Of a stretch of DNA of 40,410 nt, positions 40,231 through 40,410 are shown piece after piece. The translations under genes were made by a program, and so were the position numbers. Source of the DNA: Chloroflexota bacterium (lineage in GTDB: Bacteria; Chloroflexota; UBA11872); the NCBI GenBank assembly GCA_022824865.1, contig JAJDZD010000009.1, positions 1 through 40,410 on the forward strand, written 5' to 3'. The notes under the pieces are model-generated. The model was given only the letters and a program-made list of their open reading frames with translations, searched no databases and had not been told where the DNA came from. Position 1 is the first letter of the stretch; each line of letters begins with the position of its first letter.

Positions 40231-40410
40231 CTAGCCGAACTTCAGGAATTGGCCCTGGGCCCAGTTGCCATCGGTCAGCCTCCACCAGGTGACGCCGTTG
40301 ACGACCTGGGTTTCACCGGTGAGTTCAACTTCCGACGCACCGGGCGCGACGTAGGCCACCGAGGCGTTGGGGTCAGCGGCCACCCGTATGTTGAGGCCGG
40401 CGGTCGGAAC
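40231..40410 (-). CDS. 3' end of an SH3-domain protein (partial)
   Basis: Reading the minus strand from the window edge gives 59 residues and a TAG stop (40231-40233): AGLNIRVAADPNASVAYVAP, then GASEVELTGETQVVNGVTWW, RLTDGNWAQGQFLKFG. This is a bacterial SH3 (SH3b) domain: L-N-I-R/V-x-x-x-P, then W-W-R-L and a G-x-W core. Such domains are common as cell-wall-binding repeats at the C-terminus of lipoproteins and hydrolases. The rest of the gene is beyond the window. Confidence 0.8.
   Translation of the reverse strand, partial: VPTAGLNIRVAADPNASVAYVAPGASEVELTGETQVVNGVTWWRLTDGNWAQGQFLKFG

Overview
The window is GC-rich bacterial chromosome. Nothing in it fixes the taxon. The mix of gene types fits a Chloroflexota bacterium, possibly an uncultivated environmental lineage: Gfo/Idh/MocA oxidoreductases beside glycosidase-like beta-propellers, a lipoprotein-like TAP hydrolase with a Thr/Pro linker, a PspC/LiaF-like membrane cluster, many toxin-antitoxin genes, and short CAAGCTCAGG-type dispersed repeats. 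This placement is an inference from gene content only. No rRNA, tRNA or CRISPR array was seen.

Layout. 1-2220: REP-like repeats, an MNT/HEPN toxin-antitoxin pair (minus strand), a small membrane protein and an XRE antitoxin cut short by a dispersed repeat. 2448-7691: a nuclease-rich accessory island. It holds a PD-(D/E)XK-like protein directly followed by an endonuclease/exonuclease/phosphatase (EEP) protein. Next comes a 573-bp element with 19-bp terminal inverted repeats and an 8-bp target duplication, carrying a decayed HNH gene. After it come a membrane-anchored HNH nuclease, a tiny membrane protein overlapping it, a second EEP protein and a P-loop kinase. 7790-12200: a 104-bp repeat (two copies), an ArsR-VOC operon with a clear operator, a DegT aminotransferase, an unknown overlapping gene pair and an AAC(3)-type acetyltransferase.

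12360-19970: a decay-prone accessory stretch with remnants of a sugar-binding lipoprotein, a truncated paralogue of the downstream glycosidase-like gene, a DUF7662-like/PIN pair, the intact beta-propeller protein, a Gfo/Idh/MocA oxidoreductase, HigBA, a frameshifted pentapeptide-repeat membrane protein, a chimeric XRE/HicB antitoxin and a DUF6364-like/PIN pair whose toxin lacks a normal start codon.

19987-40410: mostly ordinary chromosomal genes. These are sbcCD, a cysteine hydrolase, a TAP-type hydrolase, a PEP mutase/isocitrate lyase family enzyme, a second Gfo/Idh/MocA protein, a CopG/PIN pair, a glyoxalase, a coiled-coil membrane protein, a TerC family transporter, a glycosidase-like protein, an aldo/keto reductase, a pseudouridine synthase, a four-gene LiaF-like/PspC membrane cluster, a Nudix hydrolase, a sugar isomerase-like protein overlapping an alpha/beta hydrolase, and the 3' end of an SH3-domain protein.

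The most original parts are the nuclease island with its inserted element and the series of damaged or re-joined toxin-antitoxin genes.
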